Positions 35,692 through 44,820 of a DNA stretch of 64,000 bases are shown here, piece by piece (the first letter of the stretch is position 1; every line of letters starts with the position of its first letter). A program made the translations under genes and the position numbers. The notes below the pieces were generated by a model. It searched no databases. It was not told the DNA's origin and worked only from the letters and a program-made list of their open reading frames with translations. Origin of the DNA: Pimelobacter simplex (GTDB lineage Bacteria; Actinomycetota; Actinomycetes; Propionibacteriales; Nocardioidaceae); assembly GCF_024662235.1 (NCBI RefSeq), contig NZ_CP096276.1, forward strand, positions 806,001-870,000. Direction: 5' to 3'.

Positions 35692-36549
35692 ATGCAGAGC
35701 AACAACCCGGTGTTCCGGCGTTCCGAGGAGTTCAACCGGAGCGGAGCAGCCGCCTACCAGGGCTTCGGCCAGGCGCCGCAGAACGGCTACGACGCCTACG
35801 GCCAGCCCGGCACGATCACCCCCGAGGCCCCCACCCGCCAGGGCCGGATGACCATCGACTCGGTCGTCCAGTCCACCGCGATCACCCTCGGCATCACCGT
35901 CATCGCCGCCGCGATCACCTGGTTCGTCACCCCCAGCGTCGCCGACGACCCGAAGGCCGCCCTCCCGGCGCTCTCCGGCGCGGCGATGGTCGGTGCCGGC
36001 CTGGCGTTCGTCCTCTCGCTGGTCAACTCGTTCAAGCGGGTCGTCAGCCCGGCGCTGGTGATGGCGTTCGCGGTCGCCGAGGGCGTCGCGCTCGGCGCGA
36101 TCAGCAAGCTCTACGACGCCGCCTTCGGCGCCGACTCGGGCAGCTACGGCGGCATCGTCATGCAGGCCGTCGTCGGTACGTTCGCTGCCTTCGCGGGCAC
36201 GCTCGCGGCGTACAAGTTCTTCGACATCAAGGTCGGCCAGAAGTTCCGCACCTTCGTCGTCGCCGCGATGTTCGGCATGGTCGCGCTCGGCCTGATGGAG
36301 CTCGTCCTCAGCCTGTTCCACTCCCAGCTCGGCCTCTTCGGCTTCGGTGGCCTCGGCCTCGTGTTCTCGGTCGTCGGCCTGGTGCTCGGTGTGTTCATGC
36401 TGATCCTGGACTTCGACTTCATCGAGCAGGGCATCGCCAACGGCATCCCGGAGCGCGAGTCGTGGCGGGCCTCGTTCGGCCTGCTCGTCAGCCTGGTCTG
36501 GATCTACACCAACCTGCTCCGGATCCTCGCGATCCTCCAGCAGGACTGA
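35692..36549 (+). CDS. Bax inhibitor-1/YccA family membrane protein
   Basis: 285 residues. A soluble Gln/Asn/Gly-rich N-terminus of about 60 residues precedes seven hydrophobic segments, with the family-typical ending ILDFDFIEQGIANGIPERESW then a last helix. BI-1 proteins are pH-sensitive calcium leak channels in studied cases; the conserved Asp pair in the C-terminal region is compatible. ATG 35692 has GGAGGAG upstream. The candidate stress promoter upstream suggests induction by envelope stress. A strong terminator follows. Confidence 0.9.
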   Translation: MQSNNPVFRRSEEFNRSGAAAYQGFGQAPQNGYDAYGQPGTITPEAPTRQGRMTIDSVVQSTAITLGITVIAAAITWFVTPSVADDPKAALPALSGAAMVGAGLAFVLSLVNSFKRVVSPALVMAFAVAEGVALGAISKLYDAAFGADSGSYGGIVMQAVVGTFAAFAGTLAAYKFFDIKVGQKFRTFVVAAMFGMVALGLMELVLSLFHSQLGLFGFGGLGLVFSVVGLVLGVFMLILDFDFIEQGIANGIPERESWRASFGLLVSLVWIYTNLLRILAILQQD

Positions 36550-36564
36550 ACCAGTCGCGGTCGG

Positions 36565-36593
36565 GGCCGCTCGGTGCAACGCACCGGGCGGCC
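36565..36593 (+). terminator. Intrinsic terminator of the BI-1 family gene
   Basis: A 13-bp stem GGCCGCTCGGTGC with GCACCGGGCGGCC (one T-G wobble) closes the 3-base loop AAC. It is followed at a short distance by TTCGCCGTTTT. It lies 16 bases after the stop. Confidence 0.8.
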
Positions 36594-36613
36594 TTCGCCG
36601 TTTTCGGTCGCGG

Positions 36614-36692
36614 GAGTTTCGCCGGTCGACCGGCGAAACTCACGCTTGACCGACGAAGTATCAGCGGTCAAGCGTGAGTTTCATCGGTCAAG
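36614..36692. repeat. Compound palindromic element with alternative pairing
   Basis: 36614-36641 is a perfect 28-bp palindrome with centre GGTCGACC. Its right edge (36635-36641) also forms the start of a perfect 18-bp stem, 36635-36652 with 36665-36682, closing a 12-base loop. An extra copy of CGGTCAAG sits at 36685-36692. The two hairpins share bases, so only one can fold fully at a time. The gap of 208 bases lies between convergent genes. Confidence 0.75.
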
Positions 36693-36757
36693 TCCCCGCC
36701 GGAACCGCCGGAACCGCCGTGCGCGCCGGCCCGACCCCGCGGGCGCCCGACCGCCGA

Positions 36758-37819
36758 TCAGCTGTGCTCAGGAGCGGTGGTGCTGTCCGGGGCGGGGGCC
36801 TCGTGCCCCTCGTGCTCGTCGGGCGCCTCGCCCGGCACGTGCCGGCGGCTGCGGCGGTGGCGCAGCTCGACCCAGAGGCCGCGGACGCCGGCCCGGCGCC
36901 CGCCGATCTCGGTGCCGTCGAGCTCGGTACCGGGCTCGTTGACGGCCTGGACGGCCGCGCGGGTCACCGGCAGCACGCCCTCGCCGCGGAAGGCCTCGAG
37001 CATCGTCTCCTCGTCGGGGACCTGCTCGAGCGCGGCGAGCACCGACGGCACCAGGACGCCGGCCAGGGCGCGGTAGCCGGCCACGGACGGGTGGAACTGG
37101 TCGGGGCCGAAGAGCAGGGCCGGGGCGGCGGCGAACTCGGGGCCGAGGATGTCGCCGAGCGAGACGGTCCGGCCGCCCTCCTCGATGACCGCGATGGTCT
37201 GGGCGGCGGCCAAGCGGCGGGACCAGGCGCGCGCGACCTGGCGCAGCGGCGGGGCGATCGGCTGGACCGTGCCCAGGTCGGGGCAGGTGCCGACGACGAC
37301 CTTGCCGCCCGGCGCGATGAGGCGGCGTACGCCGTCGGCGAGGTAGCGCACCGAGTGCGAGGGCCGCACGGTGTGGGTGACGTCGTTGCCGCCGACGAGG
37401 ATGACGGTGACGTCAGGTTCGATGGGCAGCGCCCGGTCGACCTGGGCGGCGAGGTCGGAGGACTTGGCCCCGACCACGCAGAACTCGCGCAGGTAGACGC
37501 GGCGGTCGGCGTGCTCGGCGACCGCGCTCGCGATGAGGGCGCCGGGGGTCTGCTCGACCCGCTCGGCGCCGTAGCCGGCAGCACTGGAGTCGCCGAGGAC
37601 GGCGATCTTGATCGCGGGACCGGGCCGGCCGCGGCCGTACCAGCCGGTGGCGTCCGGCGGCGGCTCCTCGCGGGCGGGGCCGATCGTCTTGCGGGCCAGC
37701 TTGGCCTCGGCGCTCAGGACGCCGTAGAGGCCGGCGCCGAGGGCGGACAGCCCACCCCCGCCGTAGAGCGCGGCGGCGGCGAGCTTGCGGGCGGCGGACG
37801 CTTTGCTCACGCGGGCCAT
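36758..37819 (-). CDS. SGNH/GDSL family hydrolase
   Basis: 353 residues. A short N-terminal hydrophobic stretch (about 10-30) may anchor it. The catalytic block GDSSAAGYG near 72, the oxyanion GGND near 143 and a late FHPSVAGY with the catalytic His near 242 are all present, as in SGNH esterases. The C-terminal about 70 residues are charged, with an RHRRSRRH patch and an acidic His-containing tail. It probably acts on esters or acyl groups at the membrane or cell surface; substrate unknown. Divergent from cystathionine beta-synthase with only 28 bases between starts. Confidence 0.85.
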   Translation of the reverse strand: MARVSKASAARKLAAAALYGGGGLSALGAGLYGVLSAEAKLARKTIGPAREEPPPDATGWYGRGRPGPAIKIAVLGDSSAAGYGAERVEQTPGALIASAVAEHADRRVYLREFCVVGAKSSDLAAQVDRALPIEPDVTVILVGGNDVTHTVRPSHSVRYLADGVRRLIAPGGKVVVGTCPDLGTVQPIAPPLRQVARAWSRRLAAAQTIAVIEEGGRTVSLGDILGPEFAAAPALLFGPDQFHPSVAGYRALAGVLVPSVLAALEQVPDEETMLEAFRGEGVLPVTRAAVQAVNEPGTELDGTEIGGRRAGVRGLWVELRHRRSRRHVPGEAPDEHEGHEAPAPDSTTAPEHS

Positions 37820-37847
37820 GCTACGGAGGGCCCGATACGGTGATCCC

Positions 37848-39233
37848 ATGGAGTACGTCGAGTCCTTGCTGCAGCTGATCGGCAACACCCCGCTGGTCCG
37901 GCTCAATCGTTCCCTCGACCTTCCCGCCGACGGACCGTTGGTGCTGGCGAAGGTGGAGTACCTCAACCCCGGCGGTTCGGTGAAGGACCGGATCGCCACG
38001 CGCATGATCGAGGCCGCCGAGGCCTCCGGCGCGCTCAAGCCCGGCGGCACGATCGTCGAGCCGACGTCCGGCAACACCGGCGTCGGGCTGGCGATGGTGG
38101 CCCAGCAGAAGGGCTACAAGTGCATCTTCGTGTGCCCCGACAAGGTCAGCGAGGACAAGCGCAACGTCCTCAAGGCCTACGGCGCCGAGGTCGTGGTCTG
38201 CCCGACCGCCGTCGCGCCCGAGCACCCCGACTCCTACTACAACGTCTCCGACCGGCTCGCCAGCCAGCCCGGTGCCTGGAAGCCCGACCAGTACTCGAAC
38301 CCGCACAACCCGCGCTCCCACTACGAGGAGACCGGTCCCGAGCTGTGGCGCCAGACCGAGGGGAAGATCACCCACTTCGTCGCGGGCGTGGGCACCGGCG
38401 GCACGATCTCCGGCATCGGCCGCTACCTCAAGGAGCAGAACGCGGCCGTCGAGGTGATCGGCGCCGACCCCGCCGGGTCGGTCTACTCCGGTGGCACCGG
38501 GCGCCCCTACCTGGTCGAGGGTGTCGGTGAGGACTTCTGGCCCGAGACCTACGACCGCGGCGTGGCCGACCGGATCATCGAGGTCTCCGACGCCGACTCG
38601 TTCGCCTTCACCCGCCGCCTGGCCCGCGAGGAGCAGATGCTCGTCGGCGGCTCCTCCGGCATGGCCGCGTTCGCCGCGCGCCAGCTGGCCCAGGAGCTCG
38701 CGGCCGCGGGCCGCAACGACGCCGTCATCGTGGTCCTGCTGCCCGACTCGGGACGTGGCTACCTGAGCAAGGTCTTCAACGACGACTGGCTCGCGCAGTA
38801 CGGCTTCAGCACCGGCCAGCCCCAGCCGGCCCGCACCGTCGGCGAGATCCTCAGCTCCAAGACCGGCGGCCTGCCGGCGCTGGTGCACACCCACCCCAAC
38901 GAGACCATCGCCGAGGCGGTCCAGATCCTCCAGGAGTACGCCGTCTCGCAGATGCCCGTCGTGCGCGCCGAGCCGCCGATCGTGGCGGCCGAGGTGGCCG
39001 GCTCGGTCTCCGAGCGCGCGCTGCTCGACGCGGTGTTCACCGGCAAGGCCAAGCTCACCGACCCGGTCGAGCAGCACATGTCGCCGGCGCTGCCGACGAT
39101 CGGCTCGACCGAGGACGCCACGGCCGCCGTACCGCTGCTCGAGTCGGCCGACGCGGTGCTCGTGCACGAGGACGGCAAGCCGGTCGGGGTGCTCACCCGG
39201 CACGACCTGCTGCAGTTCCTGGCCCGCGGCTGA
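37848..39233 (+). CDS. Cystathionine beta-synthase
   Basis: 461 residues. The PLP-binding Lys lies in GGSVKDRI near residues 42-49, SGNTG near 74, and the phosphate loop GTGGT near 185. After about residue 340 a pair of CBS domains follows. Their presence distinguishes it from cysteine synthases of about 310 residues and fits the mycobacterial Rv1077 type. It condenses serine and homocysteine to cystathionine in reverse transsulfuration. TACGGT ends six bases before the ATG with no ribosome binding site, so the mRNA may be leaderless. A hairpin follows the stop. Confidence 0.92.
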   Translation: MEYVESLLQLIGNTPLVRLNRSLDLPADGPLVLAKVEYLNPGGSVKDRIATRMIEAAEASGALKPGGTIVEPTSGNTGVGLAMVAQQKGYKCIFVCPDKVSEDKRNVLKAYGAEVVVCPTAVAPEHPDSYYNVSDRLASQPGAWKPDQYSNPHNPRSHYEETGPELWRQTEGKITHFVAGVGTGGTISGIGRYLKEQNAAVEVIGADPAGSVYSGGTGRPYLVEGVGEDFWPETYDRGVADRIIEVSDADSFAFTRRLAREEQMLVGGSSGMAAFAARQLAQELAAAGRNDAVIVVLLPDSGRGYLSKVFNDDWLAQYGFSTGQPQPARTVGEILSSKTGGLPALVHTHPNETIAEAVQILQEYAVSQMPVVRAEPPIVAAEVAGSVSERALLDAVFTGKAKLTDPVEQHMSPALPTIGSTEDATAAVPLLESADAVLVHEDGKPVGVLTRHDLLQFLARG

Positions 39234-39254
39234 CCGAGAGCGACCCGAGCGGGC

Positions 39255-39289
39255 ACGCCGGGCCCCGGGAAACCCCGGGCGCCCGGCGT
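39255..39289 (+). terminator. Hairpin after cystathionine beta-synthase
   Basis: ACGCCGGGCCCCGGG (39255-39269) pairs with CCCCGGGCGCCCGGCGT (39273-39289) around loop AAA, with small bulges. It lies 21 bases after the stop and 23 bases before the Hsp90-family gene, so it should insulate the two. Confidence 0.75.
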
Positions 39290-39312
39290 CTCGATCACGT
39301 AGCGTCGCGCGC

Positions 39313-41115
39313 GTGGTGGAGAGCGCGAACTTCCAGGTCGACCTACGCGGCGTCGTCGACCTCCTGAGCCATCACCTCTACTCGAGCGAGCGGGTCTACG
39401 TCCGCGAGCTCCTGCAGAACGCCGTCGACGCGATCAACGCGCGCAGGCTGGCCGATCCGGCCGCGCCCGCGCGGATCGCGATCGAGGCCGACGGCACCGG
39501 CCTGACGATCACCGACACCGGGGTGGGCCTGGCGCCCGGCCAGGTGGGGGAGTTCCTCGCCACGATCGGGCGCAGCTCGAAGCGCGACGAGTGGGGCTTC
39601 CAGCGCGAGGGCTTCCTCGGCCAGTTCGGTATCGGGCTGCTCTCGGCGTTCATGGTCGCCGACGAGGTCCGAGTGCTCACTCAGCCGGTCGGCGAGGTGG
39701 CGACCGCCTGGACCGGCTCCGCCGACGGCACCTACCGGCAGCAGCCGGCGCCCGACCGTCCCGAGGTCGGTACGTCGGTCACCCTGGCTCCGATCCGCGG
39801 TGCCGAGCACTGGTTCGACCCCGTGACGGTGCGCGACCTGGTCGAGCTGTACGGCGCGATGCTGCCCTACGAGATCACCGTCAACGGCGAGCCCGTCGCC
39901 GGCCGGGCGCTGCCCTGGGACCGCAGCGCCGGTCCGGACCATCGCGCCGCCGAGATCGCCGGCTTCGCCCAGGACGTGCTCGGCTACACGCCGTTCGACG
40001 TGATCGATCTCCACGTCCCCGAGGCCGGGCTCGAGGGCGTCGCCCTGGTGCTGCCGTTCGCGGCCAACCCGGCGCAGCGGGCGACCCACCGGGTCTACCT
40101 CAAGCGGATGCTGCTCTCCGAGCACGCCGAGGGGCTGGTCCCGGACTGGGCGTTCTTCGTGCGCTGCATCGTCGACACCGAGCGGCTGCGCCCGACCGCC
40201 AACCGTGAGGCGCTCTTCGACGACGGCCTGCTCGAGGAGACCCGGCAGGCGATCGCGACCCAGCTGCGCGGCTGGATGGTGCGGCTGAGCACGACCCACC
40301 CCGAGCGGCTGCGCCGCTTCCTCGCGATCCACCACCTCGGCGTGCTGGCGCTTGCGCTCCACGACGACGACATGCTGCGGCTGGTCGACCGCTGGGTCGC
40401 GTTCGAGACCAACCGGGGCCGGATGAGCCTGGCAACGCTGCGCGAGCAGCACGGCGCGATCCGCTACGTGCGCAGCACCGAGGAGTTCCGCGCGCTCGCC
40501 GCCGTGGCCGCGGCCCAGGACGTCACCCTGCTCAACGGCGGCTACACCTACGCGACCGACATCGTCGAGCGGTTGCCCCAGGTCGACCCGTCGGCCGAGG
40601 TCGCGCCGTTCGAGCCGAGCGAGCTGGCGACCAGCTTCGAGCCGCTGGGGCCGGACGCCGAGCGGGCGCTGCGCGACTTCGTCGTCCTGGCGCAGGAGGC
40701 GATGGAGCCGGTGGGCTGCGACATCGTCGTCCGCTCCTTCGCGCCGAGCACGCTGCCGGCGCTCTACCTCGTCGACAGCGACACGGCGTTCGGCGCAGAG
40801 CTGCGCCGTACTCGCGACCAGGTGGACGGCCTGTGGGCCGACGTCCTCGGCGCGCTCGACGACACACCCGCCCAGGAGACCCGGCCCCAGCTGGTGCTCA
40901 ACCACCGCAGCCCGCTCGTCCGACGGCTCAGCGCGATCACCGCGCCCGACATCGTCCGGCTCACCGTCGAGGGGCTCTACGGCCAGGCGCTGGTCCAGGG
41001 CAACCACCCGGTCCGGCCGGCCGACTCGGCCCTGATGAACCGCTCCTTCCTCGGCCTGCTCGAGCAGGCCGTGCCCCGTGACCGCGACCCGTCCGAGGAG
41101 GACCTGGCCCGATGA
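39313..41115 (+). CDS. Hsp90 family chaperone (HtpG-like, divergent)
   Basis: 600 residues. The GHKL ATPase site is intact: ELLQNAVDAINA near residues 34-45 (Mg2+ Asn), DTGVGL near 72, and GQFGIGLLSAFMVADEV near 101. The middle domain is recognisable (LKRMLLSEHAEGLVPDWAFF near 258, with DTERLRPTANRE). The C-terminal dimerisation region is short and divergent, so it is not plain HtpG. GTG start with TAGCGT seven bases upstream and no ribosome binding site. Its stop overlaps by four bases a TPR gene, suggesting that the two proteins act together. Confidence 0.88.
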   Translation: MVESANFQVDLRGVVDLLSHHLYSSERVYVRELLQNAVDAINARRLADPAAPARIAIEADGTGLTITDTGVGLAPGQVGEFLATIGRSSKRDEWGFQREGFLGQFGIGLLSAFMVADEVRVLTQPVGEVATAWTGSADGTYRQQPAPDRPEVGTSVTLAPIRGAEHWFDPVTVRDLVELYGAMLPYEITVNGEPVAGRALPWDRSAGPDHRAAEIAGFAQDVLGYTPFDVIDLHVPEAGLEGVALVLPFAANPAQRATHRVYLKRMLLSEHAEGLVPDWAFFVRCIVDTERLRPTANREALFDDGLLEETRQAIATQLRGWMVRLSTTHPERLRRFLAIHHLGVLALALHDDDMLRLVDRWVAFETNRGRMSLATLREQHGAIRYVRSTEEFRALAAVAAAQDVTLLNGGYTYATDIVERLPQVDPSAEVAPFEPSELATSFEPLGPDAERALRDFVVLAQEAMEPVGCDIVVRSFAPSTLPALYLVDSDTAFGAELRRTRDQVDGLWADVLGALDDTPAQETRPQLVLNHRSPLVRRLSAITAPDIVRLTVEGLYGQALVQGNHPVRPADSALMNRSFLGLLEQAVPRDRDPSEEDLAR

Positions 41116-43796
41116 GCGACGACCTGCAGACCGCGCTGTGGCAGGCCGGTGACTTGCCCAACGGCAAGACTCGGAGCCGGGCCTTCGAGGCGGTCGCCCA
41201 GCGTGCCGACGGCGTCGACCTCGACGTTGCGTTCGAGGCACGGGTGAACCTGGCGCACTCCTACGTGATGGGTGGCGAGCGGCGCCGGATGATGGTGCCG
41301 TTCGCGTGGTGCCTGGCCGAGAGCGACAAGGACCCGGCCCGGTTCGAGGAGCACACCCACATGCTGCTGTGGGCCTTCAAGTACGTGCCGTCCACGCTCG
41401 TGCGCTTCCCCGAGGTGCCGCTCGCGATGACCCTGTCGACGCTCGACGACATGGAGCGGCGCTACCGCCTCGCCGGGCAGTCGATGCACGCCGTGCACAT
41501 GAGCCGGCACAGCGTGGCCCGTCACGTCGGCGACCTCGAGACCGCCGCCGAGGAGTTCCGGCTGTGGCGCGCGGCGCCGCGCGACGACCTGTCCGACTGC
41601 CTCGGCTGCGACCCCAGCAACCAGGTCGAGTACCTCACCCAGCACGGCCGGTACGCCGAGGCGGTCGGCCTCGCCCGGCCGGTCCTGGCCGGCAGCCTCA
41701 CCTGCTCCGAGCAGCCCCAGGAGATGCAGGCGATCGCGCTCGAGTCGTTCGTCGCCGAGGGCCTGCTCGACGACGCGGTCCAGGCCCACCGCGCGGGCTA
41801 CCGCGCCCACCGCGGGCGGGCTCGGCACCTGGGCAATATCGCCCACCACCTGCGGTTCTGCGCCAGCACCGGCAACGACCTGCGCGCGCTCGAGATCCTC
41901 GACGCCCACCTGCCGCTCATCGACGACGCCGACTCCACGGCCAGCCGGATGGAGGTCGCCGTCGCGGCCGCCCACGCGCTGCGCCGGCTCGCGGTCCTGG
42001 ACGGCGGCCTCACCGTGCGCACCACCGCGGGTCAGGTCCCGGTCGGCCAGGCCGCTGACGAGCTGGCCACCCTCGCCACCGACCTGGCGGCGCTCTTCGA
42101 CGAGCGCAACGGCACCGGCCGGCAGGGCGAGCTGGTCCAGCAGCGGCTGGCCGAGGAGCCCTGGCTCGACTACCTGCCGCTGTCCGCGACGGCCGAGCGG
42201 GCGCACCGGGCCCGGCAGCGGATGCGCGCCGCCGCCGTCGTACCGGACGAAACGGCTGCCGAGCCGCTGGACGGCGACGTCTCCGTGGTCGCCGTCGACG
42301 AGCTGCTCGACGTGGCCGAGGCCGCCTGGTGGGACCAGGCGGTCGCCCGGGCGGGCGCGGCCTGGGCGGCCTTCGAAGAGGCCGTCGCCCCCGACCGCCG
42401 TACGGCGCTCGACGGGGCGCGCCTCACCGAGGGCGCCGCCCTGCGCGCCTGGGCCGACGGTGACCTCGACGGCGCGCTCGAGGGACTGCGCACCGCCCTG
42501 CTCGGGTACGACGGCGTCGCCGCCGAGGAACGCGCACTGCGCACCCGTGCCCGGATCGCCGGCCTGCTCATCGCCCGCGGCGAGATCGACGAGGCCGTGG
42601 CCACCGGCGAGGGGCCGATCCGGGCTCTGCTCGCGTCCTCCGACGACGAACGGCGGACGACCTGGATCATCCGCCTGGCCCGGCTGCTGGTCGAGTCCGG
42701 CCGGGCCGACGAGGCCGAGGAGACGCTCGGCCAGGCCGACCTGACCGCGCTGTCGCGCGACGACCGGATGGCCGGCGGCTTCCTGGCCGGCGAGATCGCC
42801 ACCGCGCGCGAGCAGCACGAGCTCGCCATCGAGCGGTTCACCGACGTCGTCGAGCTCGCCGCCGACGGACCCGAGCTGGTCATGCCGCTGTGGCGCCGGG
42901 GCCGCGCCCACCTGGCGCTCGGCTCGGCGGCCGGCGCGGTCGACGACCTGGGGGAGGCGGTCGCCGTGCTGTCGGTGATCGACCAGCGCAACCCGATGCT
43001 CCAGGCCGACCTGGCCGAGGCCTACCTCCAGGCGGGCGACCCCGACTCCGCCGCCCAGGCGGCCGAGGAGATGCTCGTCCTCATCGGCCGCGCCGACCGG
43101 CAGCCGCTGACCGCCCACCTGCACGACCTCGCGATGCGCGCCAGCGAGGCGCTGGCCGACTGGACCGATGCGCTCGAGCGGGCCCGGCTGCTGCAGGAGC
43201 ACGCGATCGAGCGCGACGAGCCGGGCTGGCTGCTGCACCTGATCGACCGCGAGGCGACCTTCCTCGAGGGCCTCGAGCTGCCCGCCGAGTCCGCCGGACG
43301 CTGGGCGGCCGGCGCCGACCTCGCCCTGGGGCAGGGGTGGGACCTCGACGCGGTCCGCTTCCTGCGCTGCGCGGCCGGCGCCGCGCACTGGGCCGGGGAC
43401 GACGAGCGCGCGGCCGGCGGCCTCGAGACCGCGACCGCCCGCCTGGCCGGGCTCGACCCGGCCGAGCCGGAAGTCCGCTTCCACGGGGCCGGTGTCCTGG
43501 TCCAGCGTGCCGAGCTCGCGCTCGCCGCGGGCGACCCGGCCGGGGCCGGGCGGCTGGCCCGCGAGGGGCAGGCGGCCCACCTGGCGATCGGCGCGACGGA
43601 GGCCGCCGTGGGCGCGCTGCTGCTGCGGCTCGACGCGGGGGACGACGTACCGGTCGCCGAGCTGCGGGCGCTGTGGGACGAGCTCGATCCCGAGCGGCCG
43701 CGCTGGTACCGCCTGGGCTACTGCCTCGCCGACGCGTTGCGCGACGCGGGGGACGCCGTGGCGGCCGACGAGGTCACCGCCCGGCTCGACTCCTAG
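41112..43796 (+). CDS. Large TPR-repeat protein paired with the Hsp90-like chaperone
   Basis: 894 residues, soluble and almost wholly helical, with many degenerate tetratricopeptide units (for example around DPARFEEHTHMLLWAFKY, and repeated A-L-A-x-G patterns from about 600 onward). No enzymatic motif is seen. Start ATGA overlaps the chaperone stop, so translation is coupled and the stoichiometry is likely tied. In eukaryotes TPR proteins are classical Hsp90 co-chaperones, but they bind a C-terminal MEEVD that this bacterial Hsp90 lacks, so any contact must differ. Function inferred from pairing only. Confidence 0.75.
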   Translation: MSDDLQTALWQAGDLPNGKTRSRAFEAVAQRADGVDLDVAFEARVNLAHSYVMGGERRRMMVPFAWCLAESDKDPARFEEHTHMLLWAFKYVPSTLVRFPEVPLAMTLSTLDDMERRYRLAGQSMHAVHMSRHSVARHVGDLETAAEEFRLWRAAPRDDLSDCLGCDPSNQVEYLTQHGRYAEAVGLARPVLAGSLTCSEQPQEMQAIALESFVAEGLLDDAVQAHRAGYRAHRGRARHLGNIAHHLRFCASTGNDLRALEILDAHLPLIDDADSTASRMEVAVAAAHALRRLAVLDGGLTVRTTAGQVPVGQAADELATLATDLAALFDERNGTGRQGELVQQRLAEEPWLDYLPLSATAERAHRARQRMRAAAVVPDETAAEPLDGDVSVVAVDELLDVAEAAWWDQAVARAGAAWAAFEEAVAPDRRTALDGARLTEGAALRAWADGDLDGALEGLRTALLGYDGVAAEERALRTRARIAGLLIARGEIDEAVATGEGPIRALLASSDDERRTTWIIRLARLLVESGRADEAEETLGQADLTALSRDDRMAGGFLAGEIATAREQHELAIERFTDVVELAADGPELVMPLWRRGRAHLALGSAAGAVDDLGEAVAVLSVIDQRNPMLQADLAEAYLQAGDPDSAAQAAEEMLVLIGRADRQPLTAHLHDLAMRASEALADWTDALERARLLQEHAIERDEPGWLLHLIDREATFLEGLELPAESAGRWAAGADLALGQGWDLDAVRFLRCAAGAAHWAGDDERAAGGLETATARLAGLDPAEPEVRFHGAGVLVQRAELALAAGDPAGAGRLAREGQAAHLAIGATEAAVGALLLRLDAGDDVPVAELRALWDELDPERPRWYRLGYCLADALRDAGDAVAADEVTARLDS

Positions 43797-44740
43797 CCCG
43801 CCGGGGGCGCGTAGTAGCGGCACCCGTGATGGAAGGCGAAGCCCAGTGTCTCCCAGAACGCCTGCCCGCCGGGGTTGTCGGCCTCGACGTGCAGCCACGC
43901 GGTGAGCGCGCCCTGCTCGGCCGACCAGCTCAGCAGGCGTGCGACCACGGCCGCGCCCATCCCACGCCGCCGGTACGACGGGTCCACGGTGACGCCGTGC
44001 AGCCCGACCCAGTCGCCGTCGACCGCCGCGTGCCCCTCGGCCACCGGGTCGCAGCCGGTGCCCGCGCTGACGACCGCGCGGGGGCCGGTGACGGACAGCT
44101 CGACCGGTGTAGCCGGTGCCGTCGCGGACGGCGGGAGCGCGCGGCGTACCCGGGAGACGGAGGCGAGCCACAGCTCGGAGTCGCCGACCGGCAGGGGGAG
44201 CCAGCCCGCGGCGCGCACGGCCGCCTCGACGTCGGAGCCGGTCTCGACCTGGACCAGCGGGTCGCGGCCGCGCTCGGCGTAGAAGGCGGCGACGGCGGCG
44301 AGCGCCTCGTCGACCGGGCGGTCGGGGTCGCCCATCGCCAGGCACGAGTTGGCGCGCTTGAGCAGCCGGCCGGTGGGCGCGGTCTCGGTCCGCAGGGTCC
44401 AGGCGCCCAGCGGCGTGGTCGCGACCGTGGGCCACAGGGCGGCGGTGTGCGCCTCGGCGTCACGCGAGCTCACCCGCATCCGCACCGGCGGACGCGGCGG
44501 GACCGGCTTGCCGGAGACGACGTCGGCGAGCACGATCCGTACCTTCTCGCCGTCGGCCCGCTCGACCAGGCAGGTCTCCTCGTCCCAGGCCAGGCAGGTG
44601 CCGAGCACGTCGGTGAAGGCGGGGCCACCGCTCGGTCCGGTCTGTCCGCGCAGCACCCGCCGCACGACGATCCGCTGCCCCACGACGTGGGGTCCGAGGA
44701 GATGACGTCCAGAATCCGGGGGTCTGCGCGCATCGGGCAC
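43793..44740 (-). CDS. GNAT family N-acetyltransferase (Rv0428c-like)
   Basis: 315 residues. The first about 90 form a small beta-rich domain (IVVRRVLRG, VLGTCLAWDEETCLVERADG). The C-terminal half is a GNAT domain with the acetyl-CoA loop VDPSYRRRGMGAAVV near 255-269 and NPGGQAFWETLGF near 293. The two-part layout matches an actinobacterial family of unknown substrate often placed before fdxA. It converges on the TPR gene with a four-base overlap, and is divergent from ferredoxin. Confidence 0.82.
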   Translation of the reverse strand: MPDARRPPDSGRHLLGPHVVGQRIVVRRVLRGQTGPSGGPAFTDVLGTCLAWDEETCLVERADGEKVRIVLADVVSGKPVPPRPPVRMRVSSRDAEAHTAALWPTVATTPLGAWTLRTETAPTGRLLKRANSCLAMGDPDRPVDEALAAVAAFYAERGRDPLVQVETGSDVEAAVRAAGWLPLPVGDSELWLASVSRVRRALPPSATAPATPVELSVTGPRAVVSAGTGCDPVAEGHAAVDGDWVGLHGVTVDPSYRRRGMGAAVVARLLSWSAEQGALTAWLHVEADNPGGQAFWETLGFAFHHGCRYYAPPAG

Positions 44741-44820
44741 GCCGGGGATACTAGGCTGACCCCGATACGAAACACATTCGTGTCTGACTTTTGCCGCTAG
44801 TCCTGGTCCAGGAGGAACCG

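Noticed and set aside
36565..36692. Chromosome-dimer or phage attachment site in the palindromic gap
   Set aside because: No recombinase gene adjacent and no dif-like pattern; the structure is better described as repeats plus a terminator.
40977..44435. Very long minus-strand open frame of 1152 codons
   Set aside because: It mirrors the Hsp90 and TPR genes in the third-position-GC shadow frame, is full of low-complexity Gly, Arg and Val, and has no recognisable domain. The plus-strand genes have clear motifs.
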